Below, piece after piece: positions 31,291-41,018 of a DNA stretch of 64,000 nt. Both the position numbers and the translations under genes were made by a program. The stretch's first letter is position 1; each line of letters opens with the position of its first letter. Source of the stretch: Oikopleura dioica (taxonomy: Eukaryota; Chordata; Appendicularia; Copelata; Oikopleuridae); NCBI GenBank assembly GCA_907165135.1, contig OU015567.1, forward strand, positions 8,871,001 to 8,935,000. The letters run 5' to 3'. A model generated the notes under the pieces. The model saw only the letters and a list, made by a program, of their open reading frames with translations. It was not told the DNA's origin and did no database searches.

Positions 31291-32375
31291 ATGGCTGAAG
31301 TGTTGATACCGGATCAGCCTGTTGAACCGCGCGTGGTCCGCCGAAACCGGCCGGGTTCGAAACGCTCCGAGTGGTGCAAATGGCCCGATCAGCAGTTTAA
31401 TCAAATCGAATCAATCCACGCGCAGCAGATGCTCATACAGCAGCGCATTCGCAATAATAAAAACAATGTCGAGTTTATTCTTACGCCGCCAGAAGGAGCG
31501 GATGAAGATGTTTGGAAATACGAGCACTTGCGTCAGTTTTGCCAGGAACTCAACGGACTAGCCACGCGATTACAGGCTGAATGTTCGCCGGAAACTTGCA
31601 ACCAGGTAAATATCACGACGCCTACTCATTTAAAAATTTATTTCGTAGATGACTGCTACTGATCAATGGATCTTTCTGTGTGCCGCGCATAAGTCCCCTA
31701 AAGAATGCCCCGCCATTGACTACACCCGTCACACCCTTGACGGTGCCGCTCTTCTTCTCAACTCATCCAAATACTTTCCCTCGCGAGTTAGTATGAAGCA
31801 AACTTCTGTCGCGAAATTAGGCTCTATCTCTCGGCGAATTTATCGAATCTTCTCTCATGCTTTCTATCATCACAAGCCAATTTTCCTGGATTTCGAGGTA
31901 GAATATACCTTTTTTCGCTTACTTACTGTATGTTCAAGAACCAAACGCAACTTTGCCGACGATTCAGCAAGTTCGTATTGACTTACAATCTCATGCCAGC
32001 CGAAACTCTCATCGTCCCTGTTGACTCTCTCGAAGCTGGACTTCCTACTGAAGCTGCTGTTGAAAAAGCCCCGGTAATTGACCGTGCTTTATTCAGTATT
32101 TTTAGCCTTTCTCAATTTAGGAATTTGAAGGCTACGCTACTGCAACAATCGCCCGAGCAACGGAGCCTGTAAAAGGCGAAGGAGGGGCTGAACCTAATCT
32201 TGAATCACCGTCTAGCTCCGTCATCTTGGACTCCGGAAGCTCTGGAATTTCACTTATCACCCCAGCGGAAGAGGCCTCGGTTGAAAATTCCATCGGGGAG
32301 TTGTCCCTCGACGACACCGCCACCAACTCCGGTGAGCAGACCGTCATCGAAAGCGAAGACGTTTCCACTGCATAA
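31291..32375 (+). CDS. MOB4: MOB4/phocein (MOB kinase activator 4)
   Basis: Exons 31291-31605, 31649-31897, 31939-32073 and 32121-32375 give 317 aa; human MOB4 is about 225 aa. MOB4 is a STRIPAK complex component acting in Hippo-type kinase signalling and membrane traffic. [87 protein letters not shown] and [18 protein letters not shown] are essentially MOB4-specific and include the Cys2-His2 zinc site. The C-terminus carries an acidic/Ser-rich extension of about 90 residues absent from the human protein. The start is 76 bp after the LITAF-6 stop on the same strand, compatible with an operon. Confidence 0.96.
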
Positions 32376-34778
32376 CATTTCTATCCACCCACCAAGTCCA
32401 TTTTTCCATTTCATCTCAAACTCAAAACTACCACTTGTTTCGTAAGCAATTGTTTCTGTTTCATTCATTTCGAATTAAAAATAAAATTGTCGTTTCTATT
32501 TTAAATACTTCTTTCTTTTTGAAAGCCGCAAAAAAGGCTTCAAAGCGAAAGATCCTCTAAGACGTGTTCAAGATTTCTCGATAAAAAGGTTGACACGAAA
32601 AAATACCGGTGCGACCATGATTCTTCATTGCCACCAATCGCATAAATGAGGTGGTGACATTTTATGAATTCATGTTCACAAGCGCTGTTTACATCAAAAC
32701 ATGCGAAGGTGACATTTATCGTACCGTAATTTAGAGCTTCGTCTAATCGAATCTAACCTCAGTGACGCTTAGTTGCGAGAATTACCCTGAGACAGTCAGT
32801 GCTTGAAAATTACAGAGACTTGACACGAAATACGAAGAAGTATGCAGGGCCTGATGTTTATCATTACTACTTTAAACAACTAAAAACGGCTTGCAGACAG
32901 CCTTCACAGCATGTCTTCGCATTCCTAACACGATCAAATACGTCTGTAGTGAATTTACGTTACGAAAATACTTCGGGAGAGAAAAAGTGAATGCATTGTA
33001 TGAATCAATCTTTGAAACCGAATCCCAGCCCTGTGCAGCTTGATGAAGTGGGCAACTCAACCAACAGTTGTGCAATTCTTTTCTCGCGTTGAGCATTGGA
33101 ATTTCCGTAAAAATCCCATCTTGATGGATGTTTTTTACATTTGCTGACGATTCCTTGAACCATGGCTTTTTGAACGTCATTTATTGACCGCGTTATTAGT
33201 AGTTTGGCTTGAGAAATGGTTTTTGAGTTTACCAATCAATCATTTTTCATAACACTTCAGCTTTTAAAATCTCTTGAGTGGGGTCCAAGTGGGCTAATAT
33301 CAATTTATTTGCGGATAAGTGATAGACTTGTACTTATGTAATTTCAAGTAGCCACGCATGAATATGACAATTGCAATAACAACTGCGGAACGTTAAACGA
33401 TGTTAATTTTGTTGATGCAACTTTCGAAGAAATGCGGTATTCAACTTGAGTGCGACAATAACAAGTGAAATTGGCAATTTCAAATTGCATGGTTAGTTGG
33501 TCGTAAATCTTATTGAGGATGAATTACAGTCACACACAATTTCCTCTTCGTATCGATTTTTCATTCTTATTGGGCCACTTGAACATCTTCTTTGGTGTTG
33601 TTAAGGGTGTTAAACATGCAATTTTAATATCCAAAGGATTGCTCTACTGAAATAAGAGCCGTTTCAATTGGGATATAAAATGCATGTTATTGGTTTTTCC
33701 CAAATGTTTGCGGTTTTGCAATCTTGACGTTAGTACTGGCCTCATCTTGAAGTGCCCTGAGGCGTGAACATGACCGGGCACAAAATCAATGGGGATTCCA
33801 AATAGGCCTACTTGAAGAGGCCTTTGAGCCCAGACATATCATTTGAATATATTATTGGTATTATCAATAATATATGCGGGGGATGCATCCTAAGACTTGC
33901 CCCCAAGCGAGAGAGTAGACTGGGATTGACCACGGCTCAATTGGCACCACTGAACGAGCAGTGACAGTCCCAGATACATAAATCCAATTACTTGAATATT
34001 TTATTTTCGTCTCTTTTTGCTTCTTTATTTTCATTCAGAAAGCAAAAAGAACAGTTGGGCCCAGAGGGCTCATTAACTTCTGCTAAAAAGGAAGAAAGGC
34101 AGATAAAAGAAGAGATCCCTTACTAGCTGAAAAGAGAGCGAAGAACCAAGACATAAAAGTAAGGAGGGAAACACTTAAATTTTTACGCAGGTGTAATATT
34201 GGATAAGCTAAAAGAACAAGTTTGTCAATGTGTTGAATATTTTATTCAATCTCACGTCACAGCTTGTGAGAACGCTGATAACTGTTTCCGAAAACCACAC
34301 TTCATACGTGAGCAAAAATGTGGCACTAGAAAACTGTATATTACATGATTTGCAATTGAAATTTGTGCAAAATTGTTTTTGCAAATAGATTTTCTGAGTG
34401 ATATCGACAACTACTGTAGCTTTGTGTCGTTCGGCTTGGCCCTTAGCCGCGGCTTATCCGGCTTGATAGTTGCATGAATTGATGCATTTTGGCGCCCCGT
34501 GGACAACACTTCTCCACTCTAGCTTGGGCGCTTCGATAAATTGCCGATCGGGGACAGACTTTTATGGCCCATCAAGTCAAAAACACTCATTTTTAACACT
34601 CTCATTTCAGCAAAATTGGACAGCGTTTGAGAATAATGAAACAAAGATGAGGAAAATTCAACCCAGAGGAAATCTTATCTGCTGCATTCTATTGTTACGG
34701 GCTCAAAAAATAAATCTTTAAATTTTTCAACGAGCAACTTTATTTGAGCCTTGACTAAAGCTTTTCTGTTCAATAATT
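32376..34778. other. 2.4 kb gene-poor stretch
   Basis: The first ~120 bp hold the MOB4 3' UTR with AATAAA-like signals. The rest is AT-rich with short ORFs (for example minus-strand 33005-33235) showing no recognisable domain or exon structure. A perfect 11-bp hairpin (ATATATTATTG, 7-nt loop) lies at 33847-33875. No RNA gene or transposon ends were found. Confidence 0.4.
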
Positions 34779-35271
34779 TTGATAACCTTGGTCAAAGAAA
34801 TTTCCATACCACCTGGAGCTAGAGCAGAAAAACTCGAGAGAAAAGCTTTTATTTCGAAGAAAGAAGCAGGAACTTACATAAAACAATCAAAAGAGTTCCA
34901 CGAAGAGAACGTTTTCGATCCGATTGCCATCGATGAAACAGTGGACGATTACGATACTGGCGCTAGAATTTATGCTAAAGGATTAGAAATGCGACTTTTA
35001 GAAACTCGCTGACTCGTTTAAAATTGTGTAAAAAGAAAGACGCTAGCTAATCCAAACAACAGAAACCGATGATGACGATTACGAAACTCTCCAACGCAAA
35101 GTTCGCCAGTATTACGAAGCATAAGCTGTAAATACGCCTCTATTGCGGGAAAAATTGAAACTACCGCCGCTGAGTTTTGACTACAAGCAGCTTTGTTCAC
35201 AGGCAAAATGCTTGTTACTGGATCATTATCTGTATATTTTACCTTTTTTAGGCTTCTTCGAAAATGAATAA
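34779..35271 (+). pseudogene. Degenerate coding stretch, family unknown
   Basis: An open segment from 34779 encodes EISIPPGARAEKLERKAF, KKEAGTYIKQSKEFHEENVFDP and DDYDTGARIYAKGLEMRL, then stops at 35012. After an AG acceptor (about 35070) a matching acidic stretch, TDDDDYETLQRKVRQYYEA, is followed by an in-frame TAA and then, in the same frame, by coding-like sequence (LLREKLKLPPLSFDYKQLC) to a stop at 35271. The composition looks protein-coding, but no start, complete exon chain or known family could be found. It could also be a gene whose start exon I failed to find. Confidence 0.35.
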
Positions 35272-35375
35272 ATTTTACGGAGGCTAATTTTTTAAAAAAA
35301 GGACTTTATTCACAAAATACGGAGTAATCGATAATATCTTAAATAGTTCTTTCTTCTACGCTTCTAATGCTTCTT

Positions 35376-36600
35376 TCATCCCTCGATTGCCACCATGAGC
35401 TTATCAATCTGTCTCCTCATGCCAATTGTCATGAGCGAGGATGCATTGTATCGATCAGAGGAAACACCGTCTAAACATAAACTTAATTAAAAATTGAAAG
35501 GCCTCAATTTCAAGCCTGTCTGTTTTACCTCAAATCAGAAGAAAGGGCTTATAAACAAAATATCATTACTTATTCATCAAAAGATTGCTCCTAATTTACT
35601 TTCAAAGGAGTCAGTAGAACTTACTGTAAGTTGGTCTGGGCATGGAAGATCCTCTTCGACGAGATTTTTTGCCACTTTTGCTCGAGGTAGTAGATCCTCG
35701 TCGGTTTTCCTTATCTTCATGAAGCGAAATCGGAGTATTTCGAACCAACTCTTCGCATTTCGTACAGTCAGAGCATTGAGTACAAATGGTTTGCTGAAGT
35801 CGAAGATAGGATTTTAAAATTGGCTGTTCGTATTCCTCCAGCTTTATTTCAAAGTTTTTAATTTGGATCTTTTAAAACGGTGATTTTTTAAAGGTTCTTG
35901 GCGCTCGTTAGAACTTTTCCTTGGAGTTAGACGAGCAGATGCCGCTGCCAGTTGAGTGTCCGTCAAGAGAAGACATTGATTCAATGCCAGAGGAGCCCGA
36001 GGAGACAGATCGGACAAATTCAATTTCCTTCTTGGCCGCGCTCGAGCGACGACGCTTCTGAAAACTCAAAGTTTAATCTCAGACACCTACCACCTTGACG
36101 TGTTGTCTGGTTGCTCTTTTCTTTACCTTTTTGGTTGAACTTTTGATGGAGGAAACAGATTTAGTGGGAGCCATCAAATTTGATGAATAATGAGACTCTG
36201 TCATGCTCAAACTCTTGAGCGTCTCATTTTCGTCCGAATAAGTAGGAGCGGAATGACAGGCGTTTTTCCTGCTCTGCAGCGTTGCTGACTTCCCAAGCGA
36301 AATTCTGAACGAGAAGCTTGTAGTTGAAATTCTTGCGGGGGCTAAATGGGTTCCATACCTGCCAAAGCTCCGCGCAAGAAGGTCATATGATTGGTAATTT
36401 GGAAATTCCAGCCCCATCCGGTCGTACAGCATTAGAGAGGCTGCCTCATTTGATGTTGAGCAGAGACGAGACAAGGGGGGAGCTGTTTTTTGGTACGACT
36501 GGTAAGCTTCTTAGTTTTGGATGATTCTAGCAACAAAAAAAAAAAGCAATTTACTGTCCGGAATTTTTGATATATTTCAGAAGATGAAACTCCTATTTTA
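35376..36600 (-). CDS. Unrecognised Ser/Lys-rich protein with short Cys motif
   Basis: Likely exons (5' to 3') are about 36470-36359, 36304-36127, 36057-35920, 35868-35625 and 35470-35376. Product features: a Ser-rich region (YSDENETLKSLSMTESHYSS), a basic patch KKKRRRSSAAKK, an acidic/Ser stretch, then a helical segment IQIKNFEIKLEEYEQPILKS, a CTQCSDCTKCEEL cysteine cluster, another basic Ser-rich patch (KSGKKSRRRGSS) and RYNASSLMTIGMRRQIDKLM at the end. It is probably nuclear or cytoskeletal; no family recognised. Joining exon 35920 to 35868 in frame requires a GA-AG intron (35919-35869). Otherwise the first gene stops at about 35908 and a second begins. The 5' end is not resolved. Confidence 0.5.
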
Positions 36601-37115
36601 ATGTCTTCATCGTGAAATTTAGGTATTTGACTGTATTTAATTTAGAAGGACCCTTTGGAGCGTTTATTTTTGATGAGGTAAATTAAGACTAAAAGCTGGA
36701 AACGACTAGCTCCTCAATTTCCTGATTTGCTGCAAAAAGTACTGCCGGCATTTTGGCCGATATTTTTTGAGCGCTGATTATGCTAAAATATTTGGGCAAA
36801 CCCATCCGGGGTCGCCGATGGGTATTTCTTATCGAGCACGACTTCCGCTTATCACTCCACGTCGCTTCTACACACCTTTTCATACAGTCACTCGAAAGAT
36901 GAGTTTTACCCAATTTTGGTATTATTGAGAATCTTTATCCAGTCCTAGAATTTCCAGCGTTGGCTGAAGATGTCCATTTTCCCCGACTTTTCTAAGCTTT
37001 TTCGGGTCGATTACAGACTGTCACTACTGTGAGACCTAAGAAAACAGAAATTTTCACCCCTAGAAAGCCGCTGTATTAGTGATAAAAGTCCGCTTATCAG
37101 TATATACACGTCTTA

Positions 37116-37358
37116 TCAGAAATGGACCCGTGCCGAGTTCGTTGTCTGCATGTGTTTAACATATTGATATCCAGGGGAGACTTTGTGGAGCACACGGCCG
37201 AGCTCGACCACTTCGCGGACAGCGGCGTCACTTTCTAGCTTTTCGCTTTTTGAAAATTTCGATCTGATGCATTTCACTTTTCGGAAAGGAACCATGATGC
37301 CGTAGCCAACTTCGCACTCGAAATATTTCTCAAAAAGCAGTTTGAAATTGGATTTTTT
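37116..37358 (-). CDS. Hypothetical 80-aa ORF
   Basis: From an ATG at 37358 the ORF encodes MKKSNFKLLFEKYFECEVGYG, then MVPFRKVKCIRSKF and EVVELGRVLHKVSPGYQYVK. It has balanced composition and no low complexity, unlike most chance ORFs in this AT-rich zone. No domain recognised and no flanking exon found. It could be a whole small gene or one exon of a larger one. Confidence 0.3.
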   Translation of the reverse strand, partial: KKSNFKLLFEKYFECEVGYGIMVPFRKVKCIRSKFSKSEKLESDAAVREVVELGRVLHKVSPGYQYVKHMQTTNSARVHF

Positions 37359-37982
37359 CATAAAAGAAGTTGTTAAAAAACAGATTAGAGTTTTCGTTAA
37401 AACGTGAGTCACGTTACGTGCTAGATTCTAGTAGCTTAGGTCAAACTGATTCCTTATCATCGAATACCCCGCTGTGCCGGGTGATGCAGTCGTCAAGTCG
37501 GATTCCGACGAATACTTCTTCTGTATTGACTGCGCCGATGATCGGACCAACATATTTGCAAATGCCTGGAAAGAATATTTAGACGCAGTCGAGATGAAAA
37601 AAAGAGGATTGGAAGGTGCAGAATTTCGCGTCTAAGTCATTTTTCGTGCGAAAAATTATGATAAGACTCCGGCCGTGAATTTTTAAAAATTTAAATTACA
37701 GTGGCACGGTGTCATTTTGGGAAATCTTGTGGTAAGGTGGTATCCCACCGAGTGGCGTAATTTAGACACTCAAACGGAGCAGCCGATTAGAGCTCCCATC
37801 GAGTGGCTGTTTGAGCCGACTCCTGCCGAGAGCTTATCACGTGGTTACATCAGCGGCCAGTTGAGCTGGATTTCTGGAGCTACTCTCTTTCATCCACGCA
37901 TTTAACTATAACTCTCTCTAATCGATAAGCCTCTTAATTAGCCGGTTTATTATCAAAATAAAAATTACGTTTTTGCCGCGAA

Positions 37983-38280
37983 TTATCGCGCCAAAGTGTT
38001 CTTCAGTCTCTCTAATAATTTGTCTACAAAACATTTATTGTTGCTCTCCGGCAATTCTTGGAGAAAGAAATCTATTTTCGGTAAATACGGGTACTTATCG
38101 GAAACCAAATATTTTTCGAAAGCCTTATCAGGGGCCAAGAACCCGCCAGTGCCTGTAGCGCGTAATTTCGTTGAATCACAGCGGGAGATCATATTTTCAT
38201 AATCCTTACCTGTATATTTGCCTTTGATGATAACTCGATCGCCTGGCTTGATCGGGCCGTTTTCGTATACTTCCAAACTA
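37983..38280 (-). CDS. Hypothetical ORF, probably a terminal exon
   Basis: After a good acceptor (ttttttctag) the frame reads LEVYENGPIKPGDRVIIKG, then YTGKDYENMISRCDSTKLRATGTGGFL, LVSDKYPYLPKIDFFLQELP and a stop at 37983. Composition and length (about 98 codons) support a real exon. The upstream exon was not identified. GDRVIIKGKYTG looks like a small beta-barrel strand pattern, which is not enough to name a family. Confidence 0.4.
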
Positions 38281-38568
38281 GAAAAAAGAACGGTAATTAT
38301 ACATTTTTAACGAGCAAGTTTAGTATAAGAATCGGATACGTGTAGCTGCTGATAAGCCCAAGCGCTGGCGATATTATGTAAAATAATAGGACCCTTGTTT
38401 TAATGAGTTCCTGAGATCCGGTCGAGCCTACTTTTTCATTCTCGGAGGTGACGTCTTACCGACGAATATTCAAGCAACTCCTCGGCGAAAGTATCAAACT
38501 GATAAAATTTTCATAAGCTCCCGCCGAGCGCGGTGATAACAAAGCCGAGCTCGTTGAATTAGAGGAAC

Positions 38569-38745
38569 ATGTCACAAGGGTTGGGTAGACAGTTTTTGGG
38601 CAGAGATAATGGTGGATTTATGACTCAAAAACGATCTTCTTACATCCTTTACGAGGGTCAAAGAGTAAACATTCATAAGGCAAATAACGACTGTTTGCCA
38701 AACTTTTCTCTATTCTCTGCTGTTTGTGCTCGTACGCCGGTCTAG
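38569..38745 (+). CDS. Hypothetical 58-aa ORF upstream of the RING gene
   Basis: ATG 38569 to TAG 38743-38745; begins MSQGLGRQFLGRDNGGFMTQ and ends CARTPV. Ends 29 bp before the next ATG. No signal peptide or domain. It could be an upstream ORF in the leader of the RING gene rather than an independent protein. Confidence 0.25.
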   Translation: MSQGLGRQFLGRDNGGFMTQKRSSYILYEGQRVNIHKANNDCLPNFSLFSAVCARTPV

Positions 38746-38774
38746 ATCACAGAGAAAATAAAAAAATATATAAG

Positions 38775-39431
38775 ATGGGGGATATTTACGAGAAAGCCAA
38801 AGAAAAAGTGAACGCCGAAATCGACAAAATCAAAGAAGAGAATGAAAGGAGGCTAATTTCAAAAAAGGATGAAATACAGGATAAACTCGGCGCGATTTCA
38901 TTTGTAAAGCAACAAATAGATGATGATAACAATGAGATAGAAGTAATGAGGAAAGAAATGTGCAAAATCGTCGAAGAAAAAACGATGCTCGATGAAGAAA
39001 TGAAAGCTTTGGAAAGTCGAATGAACGAAGTTAATGATAAAATGATGAAAAAACATTTCGATATAGGAAAAAAGAGCAGAAACATTTCTACTAAAGAGAA
39101 ACATCTGCAAGAGCTTGAAGACGAAAGAAAATCCTTAGAGAAAGAGCTCGATGATGTCGAACAGGAGAATATTGCAAGAATGAATGCATTTTCTTTTGAA
39201 GAAACACCATTTGCTCCACGAAATATTGCAGCAACGGATGATAATACGTGTCAAATTTGCATGGAAGAATACGACAAAGAAGATCACTTCCACAGCTGCA
39301 TTACAGTCTGTGGTCATAGATTCGGTAAAGCTTGTCTCGAAAAACTTATTCAGATCTCGCGATATAGGACTGCGCGATGTCCTAACTGTAACAAATCCTT
39401 TAATAATGGGCAGATTCTTCGCCTGTACTGA
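38775..39431 (+). CDS. Coiled-coil RING finger protein 1
   Basis: A single-exon gene of 218 aa. Residues 1 to about 140 form an almost continuous charged coiled coil (MGDIYEKAKEKVNAEIDKIKEENERR...). The C-terminus is a C3HC4-type RING: CQICMEEYDKEDHFHSCITVCGHRFGKACLEK...CPNCNKSF. RING proteins act as E3 ubiquitin ligases; the coiled coil would dimerise or bind substrate. Unlike most genes here it has no intron. A related copy lies 150 bp downstream on the same strand, with the same MxxxYEKAKEK start and ICMEEYDK motif, so they are tandem duplicates. No specific family name is justified. Confidence 0.82.
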   Translation: MGDIYEKAKEKVNAEIDKIKEENERRLISKKDEIQDKLGAISFVKQQIDDDNNEIEVMRKEMCKIVEEKTMLDEEMKALESRMNEVNDKMMKKHFDIGKKSRNISTKEKHLQELEDERKSLEKELDDVEQENIARMNAFSFEETPFAPRNIAATDDNTCQICMEEYDKEDHFHSCITVCGHRFGKACLEKLIQISRYRTARCPNCNKSFNNGQILRLY

Positions 39432-39588
39432 AAGTTTTAGAAACAAAAACTCTTTGAAAATTCTTGGCCGTTTATTGCAGGGCACGAGAGGTCGATAAAG
39501 GCGGGATAAAGTCGTTAAATTAGTAATAAAAATGAGTACACGATTCCCTCACAAACATTAATCTACTAGCGCACCGTTGAATTTAGCA

Positions 39589-40329
39589 ATGGCAGAGCAA
39601 AATATCTATGAAAAGGCAAAAGAAAAACTCTCAAAAGAAATTGATGAGCTTGAGGAGTCATACAAATCTGAGATATCTCAGAGCCAAGCAGGCATTGATG
39701 AAGAGAAGACAAAACTCATGAAGCTTGAAGACGAGATAAAAGAGTCCGAGAGCGAGGTTCAACAAATGACTGCGGAAGCTCAAGGCCTCGGCCGAAGAAT
39801 TCAAACGCTTCAAGTTCAAATAGCTGGTCTTCAAAGTGAGCTGACGGAGAAACACTTTGAAATTCAGTCGAAAGAACGGCTGGTCAAAGCCAAAAAGACC
39901 GAATCCCAGAGGTCAAAAGACAAGATTACATCCCTAGAAAGGGAACTGGACGAGAAAATCAAAACTAATGTTGAAAGGATGAGCTCTCTCTCCGTTAATG
40001 TTGAACATGAATCTTCAAATGAAAAAGTGTGTGATATTTGCATGGAAGAATACGACAAGAAGGACCACTTCCACTGCTGTATTTCCCTATGTGGCCATCG
40101 ATTCGGAAAGTCTTGCTTAGAAAAACCTTGCTTATTCGCAAAGGATGCCCAATTTGCAACAAAAATTTCAAACCTGTCCATATTATCCGACTCTTCTAAA
40201 ATAAAAAAAGTATTCGAGTATTTTCGCCAGCATTTAAATTACGGAAATGCATTCGGCCAGCAACTCTTAATTTCAAAAATGCACTTAGCGGGCTCGCATC
40301 AGACATGCTCTCGGAATGTTTTTAAATAA
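39589..40329 (+). pseudogene. Coiled-coil RING finger protein 2, frameshifted in the RING
   Basis: Paralogue of the preceding gene: MAEQNIYEKAKEKLSKEIDEL, then a coiled coil, then CDICMEEYDKKDHFHCCISLCGHRFGKSCLEK. Just after LEK the frame is lost: the expected second half of the RING (LIRKGCPICNKNFKPVHIIRLF, stop at 40197-40199) is intact in another frame, and a 5-nt surplus (near 40127-40132) relative to the first gene explains this. In the open frame the last two zinc ligands are missing and an unrelated tail runs to 40329. It is either a young pseudogene or a truncated protein without ligase activity. The coiled coil is undamaged. Confidence 0.72.
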
Positions 40330-40610
40330 TTTCGAAAAGTTACGCTCAAGATGTCGAATTCCTCCAAAGCCACGCTTTCCTCCACCTCAGTTTTTCGTGA
40401 ACGCAAAGGGCAAAAACAAGCGGTGGAAATTACCGCCAAATAAAGTTACGCAAGGGCGAGCTTTGCGAAACAAAAGGACTACAGCAGATTTCCGGGCAAA
40501 ACCGGATTTTCAGATTTTCGACGAAGGTCGAATAGTCTCTAGAATGCAGGTTGATGTTTTGGGAAAAATGAAAAAACTCGTCAGTTCTAAAAAATCAAGT
40601 TTCAACAAAC

Positions 40611-41018
40611 ATGTTCGTTTTCAGAAGCGCGCTACGAAGAGGCGCTGCTTCAGTTCGTTTCTATCGCACAAAGCCTAAAATGCTCAGGTAAAGAGCTTTT
40701 CGAAAGAGCTTCTTTTAACCGACATTCAGCGAGTTGGCCAAATCCCACGGAACCGATAAATTCGCCGTCTACGTCTCCACCTTCATGCTCTCCTACATCG
40801 GAATCATGCTCACGGAAGACATGTCCGCCGACGACATCGCCGAGAGTCTCCACAGCTTCAAGCTCGCACTGCGAAACACGAACTTCGCCGATGAAGTTGG
40901 GGAAATAACCAAGCACTCGACAAGCTACTTGGCAGATGAACATCCGCGAAAGACCTTTTTGGCCGCCACTCTGGGCATTTATTTTTTGATGACGAAAATA
41001 AATTCCATTTCCTTGTAA
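40611..41018 (+). CDS. Small mitochondrial-type protein, FAM210/DUF1279-like (tentative)
   Basis: Exons 40611-40687 and 40730-41018 (42-nt intron) give about 121 aa. The N-terminus MFVFRSALRRGAASVRFYRTK is Arg/Ser-rich without acids, a typical mitochondrial presequence. A segment ELAKSHGTDKFAVYVSTFMLSYIGIMLTEDMSADDIAESL resembles the DUF1279 pattern of FAM210 proteins (short helix, hydrophobic span, then a D-x-x-x-x-L segment). A second hydrophobic stretch is FLAATLGIYFLMTKI. The FAM210 link rests on pattern only; the gene model is more secure than the name. An overlapping 120-codon ORF in another frame is a shadow. Confidence 0.6.

Larger units (their letters stand above)
36601..38568. other. 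Region of short ORFs on both strands, rich in GATAAG/CTTATC
   Basis: Several coding-like pieces lie on either strand without complete genes: plus-strand 37460-37634 (PGDAVVKSDSDEYFFCIDCADDR) and 37702-37905 (WHGVILGNLVVRWYP...), plus the two minus-strand ORFs listed separately. The hexamer GATAAG/CTTATC occurs eleven times between 36828 and 38356. No terminal repeats, RNA genes or known domains were recognised. Confidence 0.4.

Noticed and set aside
33005-33235. 76-codon minus-strand ORF and its 102-codon overlap (32872-33180)
   Set aside because: Two equally open frames, no splice partners or domains; cannot be told from chance.
33847-33875. 11-bp perfect AT hairpin
   Set aside because: Expected by chance in AT-rich DNA; no terminator or RNA-gene context.
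40316-40678. 120-codon ORF overlapping the small mitochondrial-type gene
   Set aside because: Low-complexity basic sequence; the other frame gives a presequence, a good splice and a conserved-looking second exon.
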